A DNA stretch of 64,000 nucleotides. Source: Primulina eburnea (lineage: Eukaryota > Streptophyta > Magnoliopsida > Lamiales > Gesneriaceae). Below, piece after piece: positions 34,288 to 46,478 of this stretch (positions are counted from its first letter, which is position 1; each line of letters starts with the position of its first letter). The translations under genes were made by a program, and so were the position numbers. The notes beneath the pieces were generated by a model. The model ran no database searches. It was given only the letters and a program-made list of their open reading frames with translations, and was not told where the DNA came from. The stretch covers positions 36,004,682 through 36,068,681 of the forward strand of contig NC_133104.1 in assembly GCF_022965805.1 (NCBI RefSeq), written 5' to 3'.

Positions 34288-36105
34288 TGTAAGGCTCGAG
34301 AATTATCAGTTTCCATTGATGCTAGACTCATAGAGGTAAGAATACATGACATTTAAATGAGAATTTTGAAGGCATGGCCGAAGCCACACCGCACCTGCGG
34401 TGCTAAGACTACCGCCCCCGCGGTGTAGGTGACAGAAATTAGTGGAATTTTGCGAAGAGACACCGCACCCACGGTGGTAGCGCGACCGCACCCGCGGTGT
34501 GAGACCGCACCCGCGGTCATGTAAGGACCGCACCCGCGGTCATTGAATTTCAGGAAATAAAATGTCGCCGTGAGCACAGCGCACCCGCGCTCCTGAACTA
34601 CCGCACCCGCGGTCTGCATGCGAGATTGCCACTTTTGAATTTCGTGATGACACATGGCATGCTATATAAATACCTTGCATTGACACTTCATCCCTTCATT
34701 TCCCATCAGCAGAACCGAGAGCACCTTGGGAGGAAAGTTTCATTCTTTTGATCTTTAACTTGAGAGTTTGAATGATTTAGCCATCCGATTTATATTCCGA
34801 GTTAAGATTTGTGATCCTTGCATCGTTGGCTACGAAAGGATGTAAGTTTTATATAATTCCAGCATGATTCGAAATTCATATGTTGGGGAAATTATGTTTT
34901 GAGTTGAGAAATGTGTTCTTGATATTATGAGCATCGTAGAAACGTTACCGGATTGATTTTCAGATACCGTATGCTATTGTTTCGAATTTCAGCATGTGTT
35001 ATGTTATGATTGTACAGATTCAGCCTATATATTGAGGTGTTGATGAGATCATGAGTTGTTGGGATTGATTATGATATTGTTGTAGTGAGATTGTATTATC
35101 GGTATCGAAGAAATACGTCGTTATGCCGTCGATTTTATACCGAATGTGATTCTTGAGTTGTACAAGATGGTTGAATTGTGTTTTGATATATATAGCACAT
35201 TCATTATCCCATTTCAGATTAATCTTGACAGAGTTGACATTCCGACTTTGAGACTTCGACCGACGATTCGACAAGAAAGGTATAATTCATGTGGTCACGG
35301 GATTGCACAACTCGATTCAGATTTGATACGAGTTTCCCTAAATCACATACTAGATTGTTATTACATTTGATTATGTAATGCCTTGTTTATTGATTTATAT
35401 TCGAGTCCTGAGATAGGAGAGATTGGCAGACTTGCCAAAACTAGACGTTTCGGTGTATCGACGCATAGGAGCAGATTTGCTATATGTGTAGACCCTCGAT
35501 ACAGAGTTGACCGAAGTCTAGGAATAAGACGTACCGTTGCCCCGAGTGGTTGGGTAGGTAACAGACCGTCTTATTCAAACCGGGATCCCTAGATTAGAAA
35601 AGAGTCGAGTCAAGATTTGAATGTTGAATACAGATTTGTATTCTACTACATGTTTAGATTTATATTCATGTTACTTGATTTATGTTATGCATTTGTACAT
35701 GATTTATTACATTGCATGCATCCATGTTTTATACTGGGATATGTTCTCACCGGAGTTATCCGGCTGTTGTCGTGTCTGTATGTGTGCATGGCAACAGGTG
35801 GGGCAGGATCGGGGTCACGAGCTAGATGAGAGATGATGATAGCGTGGAGATCTCGGGCATTGCAGATTACTAGTGTTTTCTTATGAAACTTGTACTACCT
35901 ATGTTTGTAGTTGTCATTTGAACACTAGTGTATGTTTGTACGAACAGACTAGTATGTACATTACGTTGTTTAATTTCTATCGAGATATGTTATGCTTTAG
36001 TTGATACATTTGAATTAAAGTTAAAAGCAAAATTTTTGACCCACATTTTCGAACAAAGATCCAATTAAATCCCAAAAGAATAGAGTTAGAGCCCGGGTCC
36101 CCACA
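34288..36105 (+). repeat. Gypsy2 3' LTR
   Basis: 1818 bp, nearly identical to the 5' LTR, including all eight inverted-repeat motifs (34388-34613) and the TATA box near 34663. About three substitutions and no indels separate the two LTRs by eye. Confidence 0.95.
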
Positions 36106-37305
36106 TGAACCTTCCACATCAGTTGCTCAACCTACACCATCTTCAACTGCTGATTCAATACTTTATTCAAAAGCTGAATTATTATTGGCAAATCTAGATG
36201 AGGTCATCAAATCAGTAACTTCTGATATTCAGCTTGAAACATGAAGATCAGTTGAAGATGTTTTCATGACTAAAGAACCACCAGTTCAAGCTGTCAGCTT
36301 TGAAGAATAGGCCGAGTTGCACTCCACAACTGAACAAGAGATTTTGACAACTGAAGAACCAGTAATTTTCAGAACTGAAGAACCAGTTCAGTTGCCCTCC
36401 ACAATTGAACAAGAAATTTTGAGAACTGAAGAGCCAGTTCAATCAATTGTTGTGACTGAACAGGCAGTTTTGGAACTAACTGAAGAAGCAGTTCAGTCAT
36501 CCGCCTTGACTGAACAAGTTTTTGAAGAAACTGAAGAGGCTTAGCTGCACTCAGTTGCAACTGAAGAAGTGCCAGCTGATCAGCCTTCTATCATTCAGCC
36601 AACAGAAACATCAGTTGAGCAGTCTATCCTAGAAATAACTGATGTCTCAACTGATCATCCGCTTGAAGCATCATCAGACCCTGCCACTGATCCAAATTCT
36701 TGTCCACAAACTCATCAGGAGGAAGTCTTACTAGAAGAGACTTCAGAAATGGTCAACACTACAACTGAAACAACTGAAAGGGAATTGGTCATTTTCGATG
36801 AAGAGTACAGATAACAACCAGAAACTTCTGGAGCCATGTCTCTAGGCATTACGATAGAAACTGAGTCTCTGTTTGAAGAAATTACAAATATTCAGACCAA
36901 CCTTGTCGGTACAATGACCTCCATTTCTGACATCCGATCAACACAATTCTTGCAAAGTTGCACACAATGAGGATTGATTCTATTAAGGATAATACCATGG
37001 GTAAAGTGAAGCAAATCCAGAAAGAGGTTTCTTCTTAATTCTTTCAGATTGAAGAGCTTTGCAAAGACAGAGTTTCAACTGAAGCTCATTCTAGACGCAA
37101 GCTTTAGTGACAAGACGTCTAGAATATCTGGAAAGTAAAGTCTCAAAACGAATGGATTTACTCCAAGATATCCTAATGAATACAGTTTCTAATCTCTCTT
37201 CAGATGTGCGGAATTTGTCAAGAAAGGTTGATGAGTTTGACAAAAAGAGGGAAATAGGAGAAATAAAATATCAGAAAGAAGAAGACAAAGGAAAGAAGAA
37301 GAAAT
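36106..37305 (+). pseudogene. Copia1 ORF3, C-terminal part (acidic Glu/Pro/Val/Gln repeats, coiled coil, basic tail)
   Basis: Resumes ORF3 after Gypsy2. It is broken by stops near 36242, 36308, 36541 and 36812 and by later frameshifts. The 36317-36814 part is a strongly acidic repeat built from TEEPVQ and TEQ units, encoded by reiterated GAACCAGTTCAGTT-like DNA. The end (37107-37305) is a heptad-patterned coiled coil (VSKRMDLLQDILMNTVSNL) with a Lys-rich tail (EEDKGKKKK) and TAA at 37305-37307. The layout of globular head, acidic repeat, coiled coil and basic tail suggests a nucleic-acid or particle-associated accessory protein; this is inference. Confidence 0.6.
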
Positions 37306-37460
37306 AAAGTTCAGTTGAGGACTTTAACAGGAATTATTTATTCTTTCATTCTTTGTACGAATCAGTATATTAAAAGAATTATTTTATATACAATGAATTC
37401 GAAGAATATTTTTTGAGTTCAGTTGATCAGTTCATAATTTACAAGTTTTGTCAAACACCA

Positions 37461-37472
37461 AAAATGGGGAAA
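37461..37472 (+). promoter_or_regulatory. Copia1 polypurine tract
   Basis: AAAATGGGGAAA directly precedes the 3' LTR, as expected for the plus-strand primer. The 150 bp between the ORF3 stop and the tract are AT-rich and empty. Confidence 0.8.
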
Positions 37473-38504
37473 TTTTTGAAACTTAACTTCAGTCGTTTGA
37501 CAAAACTAAGTGATGAATTTATCGAACTAACTGATCAAGTAAACTGTAGTAACTGAACTACTCAAATCAACTGACAGTTGCCTAACTTAAGATTAATATG
37601 CAGTGTATCAAAGGCAACTGAAACCAGTTGAACTGAACTATAAAAGACAACTGACTGATCAGTTGGAAAACTGATCAGCTGACATATTCAGTTGTGAGCT
37701 TATCAGCTGATCATTCAGCTGTACATATCATCAGTTGAAAATGACATTCAACCGACAACAGTACAAAGCAGACTGCAACTCATAGTGAAACGCCGCATTT
37801 CAGAGCTTACATTGTACGAATGTCAGAAGAATATTGACGTGGCAATCAACGGATATAATGATTCAAATTATATTTAATGTTACTGTTGAAAAGAAGCCCA
37901 TATATAGGTGAGAAGAGCAGTTGAGCAAGCACCCCAATCGATATATTTATTTTCAAGCTTATTGTTACCCTGCTGAATTTATAGCTCGTACTCAAGAATA
38001 AAAAAGTTCACACTTATCTGATTTATTCGTAGCATTTGAGGATACCTTTTGAGCTTATAAGCACAAATCGTTGTATTGTTTATTTTGATCTTAACTAGAT
38101 CAGTTGTGCTAAGTTCAGTCAAATAACTTATAGATATTTAGTAAACTAAGAGTTTCAGTTTTGACATTGTTAAGTCCAAACTGAAGTGAGTCTGTACAAG
38201 TCTTGTAACTATCAAAGTCTTTTAGTGTATATCCTATCCTTGTGATAGAAAGGGTGACGTAAGAATTATTTCATTCTCCAAACATCCATAAATGTTCGTG
38301 TTATTACTTCAGTTATTTATTCTATCTTTCAGTCAGTTTATTTCTGCAACTGTTATAAGTTAAACTGATTGTCATTGACTGACAAGATTCCTAGTTTCGG
38401 TTCATCACATAACTGACACTTCATTCGAAAAGATTATAAAATCGTGAGTGTTTATTCAAACTCCCCCTTCTAAACACCTCTCAACCTCTCAATCGATCCT
38501 AACA
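37473..38504 (+). repeat. Copia1 3' LTR
   Basis: 1032 bp, aligned base by base with the 5' LTR over its whole length. The TG at the start is mutated to TT, and it ends AACA before the target duplication GTACA. The TATA region reads CATATATAGG near 37888-37897. Confidence 0.9.
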
Positions 38505-38727
38505 GTACATATAAAGAGAAAATGAAATCTTGTATTTCGAGGGTTATCTATTTTGATGATTCCTAGTATCAATTCCCTCCTATTGGGAATCGAGCACCTC
38601 CTCATTTTAGGTAAGTTAATCATCCTATGAGATTTTATTTTATGGGAGTTCTGGACAAGAACTAAATCTCCATAGGTTGGTCGGCATCAGCCACTTTCGG
38701 ACAGAGCAATGATCTCAGATTCTTCGA
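38505..38727. other. Intergenic DNA between Copia1 and Gypsy3
   Basis: Short stretch, continuous with 11922 before Copia1 arrived. No gene or repeat recognised. Confidence 0.5.
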
Positions 38728-39449
38728 GCCACGCCCAAACTCGAGGCGAGTGACATCGAAGTTGTTCTCAAATTACAAATTCAAAAAACAAAAAGCGTCG
38801 GGAGTAAAAATTTCATAAACCAGTATATTCATATATAATATCAAAATACATTATCTTTTCAATGTTTAAATCAATAGAAAAAAACCGAAATTTCTAACAA
38901 ATGCTGGGGACTAACATATTATAAACTAAGCAACATAATCAATCGAATCTCCTTCACCAGCCCAGAACTAGGCTTTCTCGTCTTCTTCAACCTGTCTTTC
39001 ATTCTTGCTTAAGAAGAGGTGAGTTATACGATCTTCACTCAGTAAGTGGGAGAAATAATCCTCTCAGCTTTGAATATCATTTTGAACAAAATATCGAATA
39101 TAAATTATTAACATGTATTGAAAAATATTTATACTTTTTTAGCTAAATAAGTCAAATTATGCATTGAAAAGTGTATGAAAGTCATGACTAACTAATATCA
39201 TTCTTCTATATTTTATTATCCAAGGAGTGAGGCTAGAATCATAAATAAAAAGAATCACACAAGTTCAGAATATTTTTTTTTTATCATTTGTTCATGAATT
39301 TCAATGCTTCAAACATGCAACTTTCAAGAATCATACTTTAAACATATAAAATAAATTATGGTTGGTTTGAAATCACATTTCACAAGTAAAAACAGAAGGC
39401 CCCCTGTAATATACTTAATAAAATTTCAGTTGAGGTTTGAAATTGTTAA

Positions 39450-41339
39450 TTGTGACTTTCGTATCATCATAAGGTCGATGGATCCATCTATCATGTAATC
39501 ACGGTACTGGGCGGCGGGGACATCAGCGACACTCTCACCCGTTAACTGAGGCTTGGCCTATTATCATGATATGGAAATACGATTGTCGGGCTCTCTCTTG
39601 GGCCTTTTCCCATAGACGGGCTCTCTCTGGGGCTTTCTCCCACGAATGGGCTCCCTCTGGGGCCTTATCTCGTAAATGAGCTCCCTCTGGGGCCTTTCTC
39701 TCACGATATCCCCATTCATATCATCATATCATCATAATATTCACAATTACTTCAACTCCTCTAATGTTTCACATTTTCATCTCTTTATAAAAATCATGCA
39801 TTTAATCTCATTTTTTTTAAAAAAAAAACAAGCATGCAACATATCTTTTAACGTTATCGTTTCATCATAAAATTCCATAAAAAATTAAAATAAACATTTT
39901 GACGTACAAAACAGCATTCAGAGCACTGCCATGACGGTTACTAATTTTCGGATGTAAAATTATCGTTTTACCCCTAGACGTAAAATTTCACATTTTTGAC
40001 ATTTTCTTAATTTCATTGACTCTAACATGTACCAAATAATTATTTAAGCTTATATGAATTTTCTCATATTTTTATTTAGCATAAATCAAGGACTTTTAAT
40101 TTAATCTTTAAATATAACATATCAATACATTTTAATCTCGAATTAAATCAAACTTTAATATAAAATTCTCATATTTAAAAATTAGACTTTTAATAATTAT
40201 TTGAGCTTATATATAATTTTACATGATTTTATTCAGCCTAAATCTAGGTATTTTAATTAATTCTTTAATTAACGTTTCGTGAGGCGATTAAATTCCGAAT
40301 AAATTAAAACTCATTATTTTGATCTCAAATTTTAAACATAACATTTTTATTACCTAAAATACCCTTGTGAGCTATGAACCATACCCGTGGACCCATGGTT
40401 CCAATTTTAATCTTTAAAATCTCATTTTTGACACATGTAAGGACATACCGAGCCATCTCCTAAAATACTCGAGCCATGGTCGAGCCACCTCAAGCCAAAA
40501 CCGAGCCAACCCACATAGGAACCCTACTGACCAACCCCAGCACATGGAACCAGCCCTAGCTTGCTCAGAACGCTTCTGCCCCCACACCAGATTGCATACA
40601 TGTGTGTATGTGAGTCTCCTAGCATATCTAGGACTCCTAACCCAACTAGAACACTTCCAGCCGAGCCACCACCAAGCCCGTCCTGACCAGCCCCTCTAGG
40701 CACCATCCCTTGAAATTTCGAAGCTTTTTCTTAAATTTTCCTAGTGTGTGCCGTGTGATTTTGTTGGTTGAGAATTTGTAAATTGTTGGGGAAGTGGGGC
40801 GTGTGGTTGTATGGTTTAATGGGCGTGATTAGCACTTTAAATATTGCTAAAATCCTAACCAAACTCTAATTGCTAGCTTAGGTCAATATTAATTAAGCCC
40901 ATTTAGCCCATTAATGTTTAATTAAAATATGTTGTCTAATAAACTTTGTGAATTTGTTAGCCGGTTGCCAAAACATTCGTATTTTTGTTGAAAATCTAAC
41001 ACTGATAAAAATTACGTCTCGGTGTATAAAATCACCTCAAAACTCATTATTTTCAAAAAAAGTAATAAAAAGCATCAATCATATTTTAAATAATTATAAA
41101 AAATTAACCAATAAAAACATTTTCTTTTCTCAGCATTCGGTCTTAATTCCTCGATCGTAACTCGAATAACCTTTAAAATACATTTTAATACAACCATGTA
41201 GAAAAATATATTTTAAACATGTCAATATGCACAATATAATTAATTAATGTAATTAAAACAATTAATAAAAATATACAAGGAATTTAATAACTTGTATGCA
41301 TGTGGTTCGCATAGACCTTTAAATTTTCGGGGCGTTACA
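39450..41339 (-). repeat. LTR of family X, copy A, inside the Gypsy3 left LTR
   Basis: Ends with ATTTTCGGGGCGTTACA at 41339, so on the minus strand it begins TGTAACGCCCCGAAAAT. It is similar along its length to about 53570-56370 (copy B), including a TTTTACCCCTAGA block and a GATGGATCCATCTA block. It also has three to four imperfect GGGCTCTCTCTGGGGC units near 39594-39700. No adjacent primer site or coding region was found. The left border is approximate. Confidence 0.6.
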
Positions 41340-42825
41340 ATTGGAATGATCTGCTGAAACTTGGCTGCTGAAATGGTCACTGAAAATTTTCATGATGATA
41401 TATTCTGCTGAAATTGGAGATACTTAGCCTTGCTGAAATTGGGGATCTCACATCCATCTCTCCTTATGAGAACTTTTGTCCTCAAGACTTGACTCTTTTT
41501 GTTGCTCGAAAAGATAAAGGTATTGCTTGCGCATGTTTCTTCTAGTTACCATTTAGCTTCACGGTCCATATGGTTGGACCATTGGACCTTGACGTATGGT
41601 ATAGACATTCGTTTCCAAACTTGATCCATGGTGTCAACTATGAGAAATTGGATTTCTTTGCACTTCAAGTTCTCCTTGAGATTATCTTACCACCAGGGGT
41701 CTCATTTCAAGTACATGGCTTGGATCAGATATGTATATCCTTAGCTGTTATACATGGAAAACTGCATGAGTTCTGGACAAGCTGGGTGGTAAATCCAATT
41801 GCTAAGCTAGTGTAACCACTTTATTTAGTATTTCAAACGGCCCCTTGTATCTTGGATTCAAATTTTCGATTTTGTCAAATCGAATCATGCCTTTCTCTGA
41901 GAGATTTTCATGTCTACTTTTTACATGACTTCAAATGCTAATGGTATCTTTTTTAGGTCTGTCCAACTTTTCTGATGATCATGGACTACCTTGAGTCATT
42001 CTTTAATGATCTTAATTTTATCCACGGTGGTTTGAATGAGTTCAAGTCTTGTGATGGTCTTTTCTCCCGCTTTATCCCAATATATATTGGTGATCAACAA
42101 TTTATCCCATAAAGAACTACGTAAGGAGCCATAATACCCAAACTACTATAGAAGTTGTTTTTGTAGGCGTATTCTACCAAAAGTAGGTGATCATTCCCGT
42201 TTGAACTGAATCTAACGCATGGCCCCAAACATTTACTCGAGAATCTGAATAAATCTCTCAATCTGTTCACCAGCCTATCAATGCTATGTTTTGCTACGCA
42301 TTACCTTCATACCCTTGGCCTCTTGGAAACTTTTCCAGAATCTCGATGAAATTATCAGATCTGTTAGAAACAATGCTGACTAGGAATCCATGAAATCTGA
42401 CTATATTATCCACGGTAGAGGGCTGCCAATTTGTCCAAATTTTATTTCATGTGTATGGGTAGGAAATGTGTGGAATTAGTGACTATCCACAATCACTCAT
42501 ATCCAATCGTGGTTCTATCGTGATTTTAGAAATCCCACTACGAAATCCATAGAAATAGCTTCTATTTCCATTACGGGATTTCTAACGGTTGAATTAATTT
42601 ACACGGCTTTGGTTTTCGGATTTAATTTACTAACATATGAAGAACTTAGAGATGAAGTTTGCAACATCTTTCTTCATCCCACTCCACAAAAATTTCTTCT
42701 TTAGATCCTTGTACATTTTGGTGCTTCCAAGATGGATGAAAATTTTGACTTGTATGCTTCTGAAATGACTTCTTTTCTTAAGTTTTCAATGTTAGCGATG
42801 CACAGTCTATCTTTATCAAGAGTAC

Positions 42826-44806
42826 TGTGGGGACCGGACGCTAATCGTAATCATAATCATAATTGGGACTAATTAATCAATTAAAAACAGGGTCTAATTT
42901 TTTTTTTAAAATGCGGAACGTAGTGAAATCAAACTCATATACATATTAGTATAAAATACAATACAAGTCCTGTACTGCATGCATTCAAATTAACCTAAGG
43001 TTTAACAACTAATGTCAAGTGTTCAAACCCTATTTTTAATCCAAGTCCGGAGCCTCCACTCTAATCACGATCTTTCCTCATCTCCTGGACCTTGATCCTG
43101 TCCCACCTGTTGTCATGTACACATACAGACAAGACAACAGCAGGATAACTTCGGTGAGAATAACTCCCAGTATAAATCAACGAAACATGCAATCATATAA
43201 ACGAATATAAAGCATGAAATCAGGTAACAGTAATATGTATCAAAATCTGAAACATAATCAATCATAAAACTGTCTAACATATACGTGACTCCACGTCTCA
43301 GACTAGACTCAATCCTAGTCTAGGGATCCCGGTTTCCAAATGTGGTGTTCCTATATCGAATTCCGTAATAGAAGGAACTCTGATCCTATTGCTCGATATA
43401 ACCAAATATGGTGTTCCTATATCGAATTCCGTAATAGAAGAATTCCAAATCTATTTACTCGATATAACCAACATCCGGTGTCCTAACCTAACCGTCATGG
43501 ACTGTAGCTCTATCGCTAATATCCTTATCTTGAGACATCGTGCAATGCACCCGTGGCGATCCCGCCACTATCAGGCACTTCCGTCCCAAGATTTCTACAC
43601 TATCTTGTGACATCGTGCAATGTTCCCGTGGCGATCCCACCACTATCAGGAACTTCTGTCACAAGATTACTCATCTACTACCTGTTGTCTATAATTCAAG
43701 AGAACAAGTACATCAATCAAATCAATGCAAATATCAATGCAATAAAGTAAAGTATGTGATTTAGGGAAACTCAAGTCTAAACCGACTCAAGTCGATCTCC
43801 CAATACCACATTGACTTATACCTTTCTTTCGTCGTTTCTGGCTCAGTCGAAGTCCTGAATTCACAGTCTGTCTGGCAATGACAATATCAATAATCTCATG
43901 TCAATATACCTTTCAAATCAATAACAATCTGATCAATCTTGATTTAAATCAAAATCAACGGCATAACGGTACAATTTCAATATTCCCGTCAATACAAAAT
44001 CCTCAAATCACTGTTACAATCCATAACCCATATCCAATACAATCCGTAATCCAATCACAATTCAAATATGTCTGGTATAAATCAATATACCCTAAAAATT
44101 CATAACAATTCCATAATCAGTCTGTTTCTCAGTCTGACTTCGATTCTACGATGTCTAACATATCAAGAACAACATATATGAGTTCCATTCAATTCTGACA
44201 ATAGGATAATTTCAAAGCATGTCAAAACGTAGCAAAAACTTACGTCTAGTTGTAGCCTACGTCAATAGGAACTCAATACCGAAGTCGGATTCAAAATCAG
44301 ACGGACGGATTTCTCGTAGAAGGCGTAAGGATTTTCAGCAAATTCCCTCAGACCTTTTCTCGATTTTTGGTTGATAAGTTTCGAAAGACTCATGATATAT
44401 ATATAGCCACGCATGAATTCGACGAGGTGTCACAATTTTCGCAAAACACGTATCACCGCGGGTGCGGTAGCTTCAAGACCGCGGGGGCGCTCATGCTTCG
44501 GCAGCACTTCCATTTTCTGAAATTCGATGACCGCGGGTGCGGTCTTGTTTGCACCGCGGGTGCGGTCGTGTTTCTCACCGCGGGTGCGGTCTCAGTTTTT
44601 CAAAAATTGCTACCCTACTGGACATGCACCGCGGGTACGGTGTCTTCCTGAGCGCAGGTGCGGTGTTGCTTCGGCAACACATTCTGAAATTCAAAATAAA
44701 TAGCCGCACATTCTCTTAAATCGTGTCTCAGTTGGCCCTTTCGTAATCACGTTAAATTATAAGTCAATAATCATTAATGAACAGTGATTACTTTTCGGAC
44801 ATTACA
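42826..44806 (-). mobile_element. Solo LTR of a Gypsy2-related chromovirus
   Basis: 1981 bp on the minus strand: starts TGTAATGTCCGAAAAG at 44806 and ends GGTCCCCACA at 42826. The target duplication AGTAC is perfect (42821-42825 and 44807-44811). It shares with the Gypsy2 LTR the terminal GGTCCCCACA, the CCGGGATCCCTAGA block and an array of seven GC-rich inverted-repeat motifs at 44455-44664. No internal region remains. Confidence 0.9.
44455..44664 (-). promoter_or_regulatory. Array of seven ACCGC/GCGGT motifs in the 42826-44806 solo LTR
   Basis: Units start at 44455, 44478, 44530, 44553, 44577, 44628 and 44651. Most read ACCGCGGGTGCGGT, the reverse complement of the Gypsy2 form. Units at 44478 (GCGCT end) and 44651 (AGCGC start, GCGGT end) have unpaired changes, consistent with decay in an old copy. 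A TATATATATAG stretch near 44394-44404 could be the TATA box on the minus strand. Confidence 0.8.
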
Positions 44807-45376
44807 AGTACGCTGTTGTGGTCGATTTGATATCCAAAACTCTTTCCTTCATTGATTTCAGCTTCGATTTTTGTTAAGTTAGGATCTTGGTCCTACTCTC
44901 TTTCACGCAGACATGGTTCAACAGATTTAGAAAATTTTTTCCAATTTTCTTGTGATTAAGAGCGTTAGCTACTTTGTGGGCTATGGTTTTTGAAGTTTCT
45001 TGGAAAAACACCTCAATTATAAGGTTATGCTATGTTCTCACATCGTGTACAACAATGTGACAACTCTGTTGATGTCTAGATCTGCTAGGACAAGGTCTAT
45101 TCAATCCAGCTATGGTTAATCAAGGTTTTCTGAATTCAGTTTACGAATTTTGGCCAGCTTAATTTACCTTTGTTGATTCCAGACTTGCTGAAGCCAGCCA
45201 TGCTACATCCAACTTCGCTAAACTATTAGGGCTTTGTTGAATGTACATATGGTTTTCCCAACTTCACGCAATTGGTTTATTTATTCCGTTAGTCTATCAT
45301 ATTCTTATGATATTCCTAAGAATTCGAAATTCTTCCCACCAGAATTTTGAAACCTAATGCTTTGATACCACTACAA

Positions 45377-46365
45377 TGTTATGCCCCATAGATGAGCCGA
45401 GCGACACTGCCTTGTTCTCAAATTATATATTTGAAAACAATAAGTATCAAAAGTACAAATTTCAACAACCATCTATTCACTCATAATATTAAAATACATC
45501 GTCTTTACAATGTTCAAATCAATAAAAAAACAATGAAACTTCTAACTAACATAATATAAACTAAGTACCTGAACTAATCGAATCTCCTTCACCGGCCCAG
45601 AACTGATGTTTCTCATCTTCTTCGATCTCTCTTTAATTCTTATGTGACAAGAGGTGAGTGAGTGAGATACGGTCGTTATTCAGTAAGTAAGAGAAATAAT
45701 TCATTCAGCCTTTAAAATAATTTCCAAAAAAATAGTCAATATAACATTAGTAACATGTATTGCAAAATATTCAGAATTTCTTGGGCTAAACATGTATCCG
45801 ATTTATGCACTTAATAGATTATGACTTTCATAACTAACTGATATCAGTTCTCTATATTTTTATTCTCTAGGGTTGAAGACAGAATAAGGGATATGCAGAT
45901 TTAAAGAATCATAATTTAAACATTTAAAACACATTTTGGATTGTTTTAAATCACACTTTATAAGTTAAAACCGAAAGTCTACTTACTGTTATACTTTAAT
46001 AAAGTTTTGTTTCATGTTTGAAAGTTTTTGCTAATGGAATGATGTTCGAAAATGGACACTACCAGCTCGAAAAAAGGTTGCTCCTTGCCCGAATTTTAGA
46101 ATGATTTGTTCAAATTTTTGTGTAACAATGATTCAGAATACAATGTGCTATTTATAGGGTAGAATCTTATTGTTGGCGTCCCATTTACTCTCATTATCTA
46201 CCATAACTTCGAATTAATATGTCGGTCACAAAATTTGAAATGACTGCTGATTATTGGAATGATATGATGAAACTTGGTTGCTTAAATAGTCCATTGAAAA
46301 ATTTCATGCGAAAATATTTTGCTAAAATGGGGGATCCTTAGCGTTGCTGAAATTTGGGTTCTCAC
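45377..46365 (-). repeat. Gypsy3 5' LTR
   Basis: 989 bp. It begins TGTGAGAACCC on the minus strand at 46365 and ends at 45377 next to the primer site. It is clearly similar to 38728-39420 and 41340-41453. Confidence 0.65.
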
Positions 46366-46478
46366 GCTTCACCCATTTCTCACCAAAAACTGACCCTCCT
46401 CTATGCCAGATAGGGACATTCCTTTGATCGCTCTCGCTTGTGTTCAAACAGTACAAATCTTAAAGGATTATTATATCT

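Larger units (their letters stand above)
27593..36105 (+). mobile_element. Gypsy2: young, nearly intact chromovirus nested in Copia1 ORF3
   Basis: An 8513-bp Ty3/Gypsy element with target duplication TGAAC (27588-27592 and 36106-36110), LTRs of 1818 bp each, Met-tRNA primer site, gag-protease, RT-RNase H-integrase-chromodomain and a polypurine tract. By eye the LTRs differ only near 29109/35804, 29304/36003 and 29378/36071, about 0.17 percent. All catalytic motifs are present. The single visible defect is a frame change between protease and RT near 30890. This is the youngest insertion in the window and the most likely to be, or recently have been, active. Confidence 0.95.
11923..38504 (+). 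mobile_element. Copia1: full-length but nested and decayed Copia retrotransposon
   Basis: Two LTRs (11923-12914 and 37473-38504) enclose a Met-tRNA primer site, gag, pol in Copia order (protease, integrase, RT, RNase H), an antisense ORF, a long extra ORF and a polypurine tract. A perfect target duplication GTACA lies at 11918-11922 and 38505-38509. Removing Gypsy1 and Gypsy2 leaves about 11.6 kb. Gag with a coiled-coil-rich C-terminal part and a long ORF downstream of pol recall the Sirevirus lineage, but the lineage is inferred from layout only. Stops and frameshifts occur in every gene, so the copy is inactive. Confidence 0.92.
41454..45376 (-). pseudogene. Gypsy3 internal region: pol relic
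   Basis: The minus strand shows a PPT-like AAGGAGAGATGGA just before the LTR border at 41453. Scattered matches to Gypsy integrase and RT coding order follow, for example the segment near 42650-42740 that corresponds to KMYKDLKKKF-type integrase zinc-finger sequence in the other elements. No frame stays open for long. A solo LTR (42826-44806) interrupts it. Nothing here can be functional. Confidence 0.55.
38728..46365 (-). mobile_element. Gypsy3: old, degraded Gypsy element with nested insertions
   Basis: The right end (45377-46365) is a minus-strand 5' LTR starting TGTGAGAACCCAAATTTC and ending TAACA at 45377, followed by a primer site (complement of 45359-45370, TGGTATCAAAGC, one mismatch to Met-tRNA). 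The left LTR is split: about 38728-39420 resembles 45377-46010, and 41340-41453 resembles 46251-46365. The sequence between is pol-like but full of stops. Exact left border and target duplication could not be fixed. Confidence 0.65.

Noticed and set aside
25830..37305. ORF3 as a viral envelope protein
   Set aside because: No signal peptide, membrane segment or glycoprotein-like Cys pattern can be seen; only the position downstream of pol resembles env.
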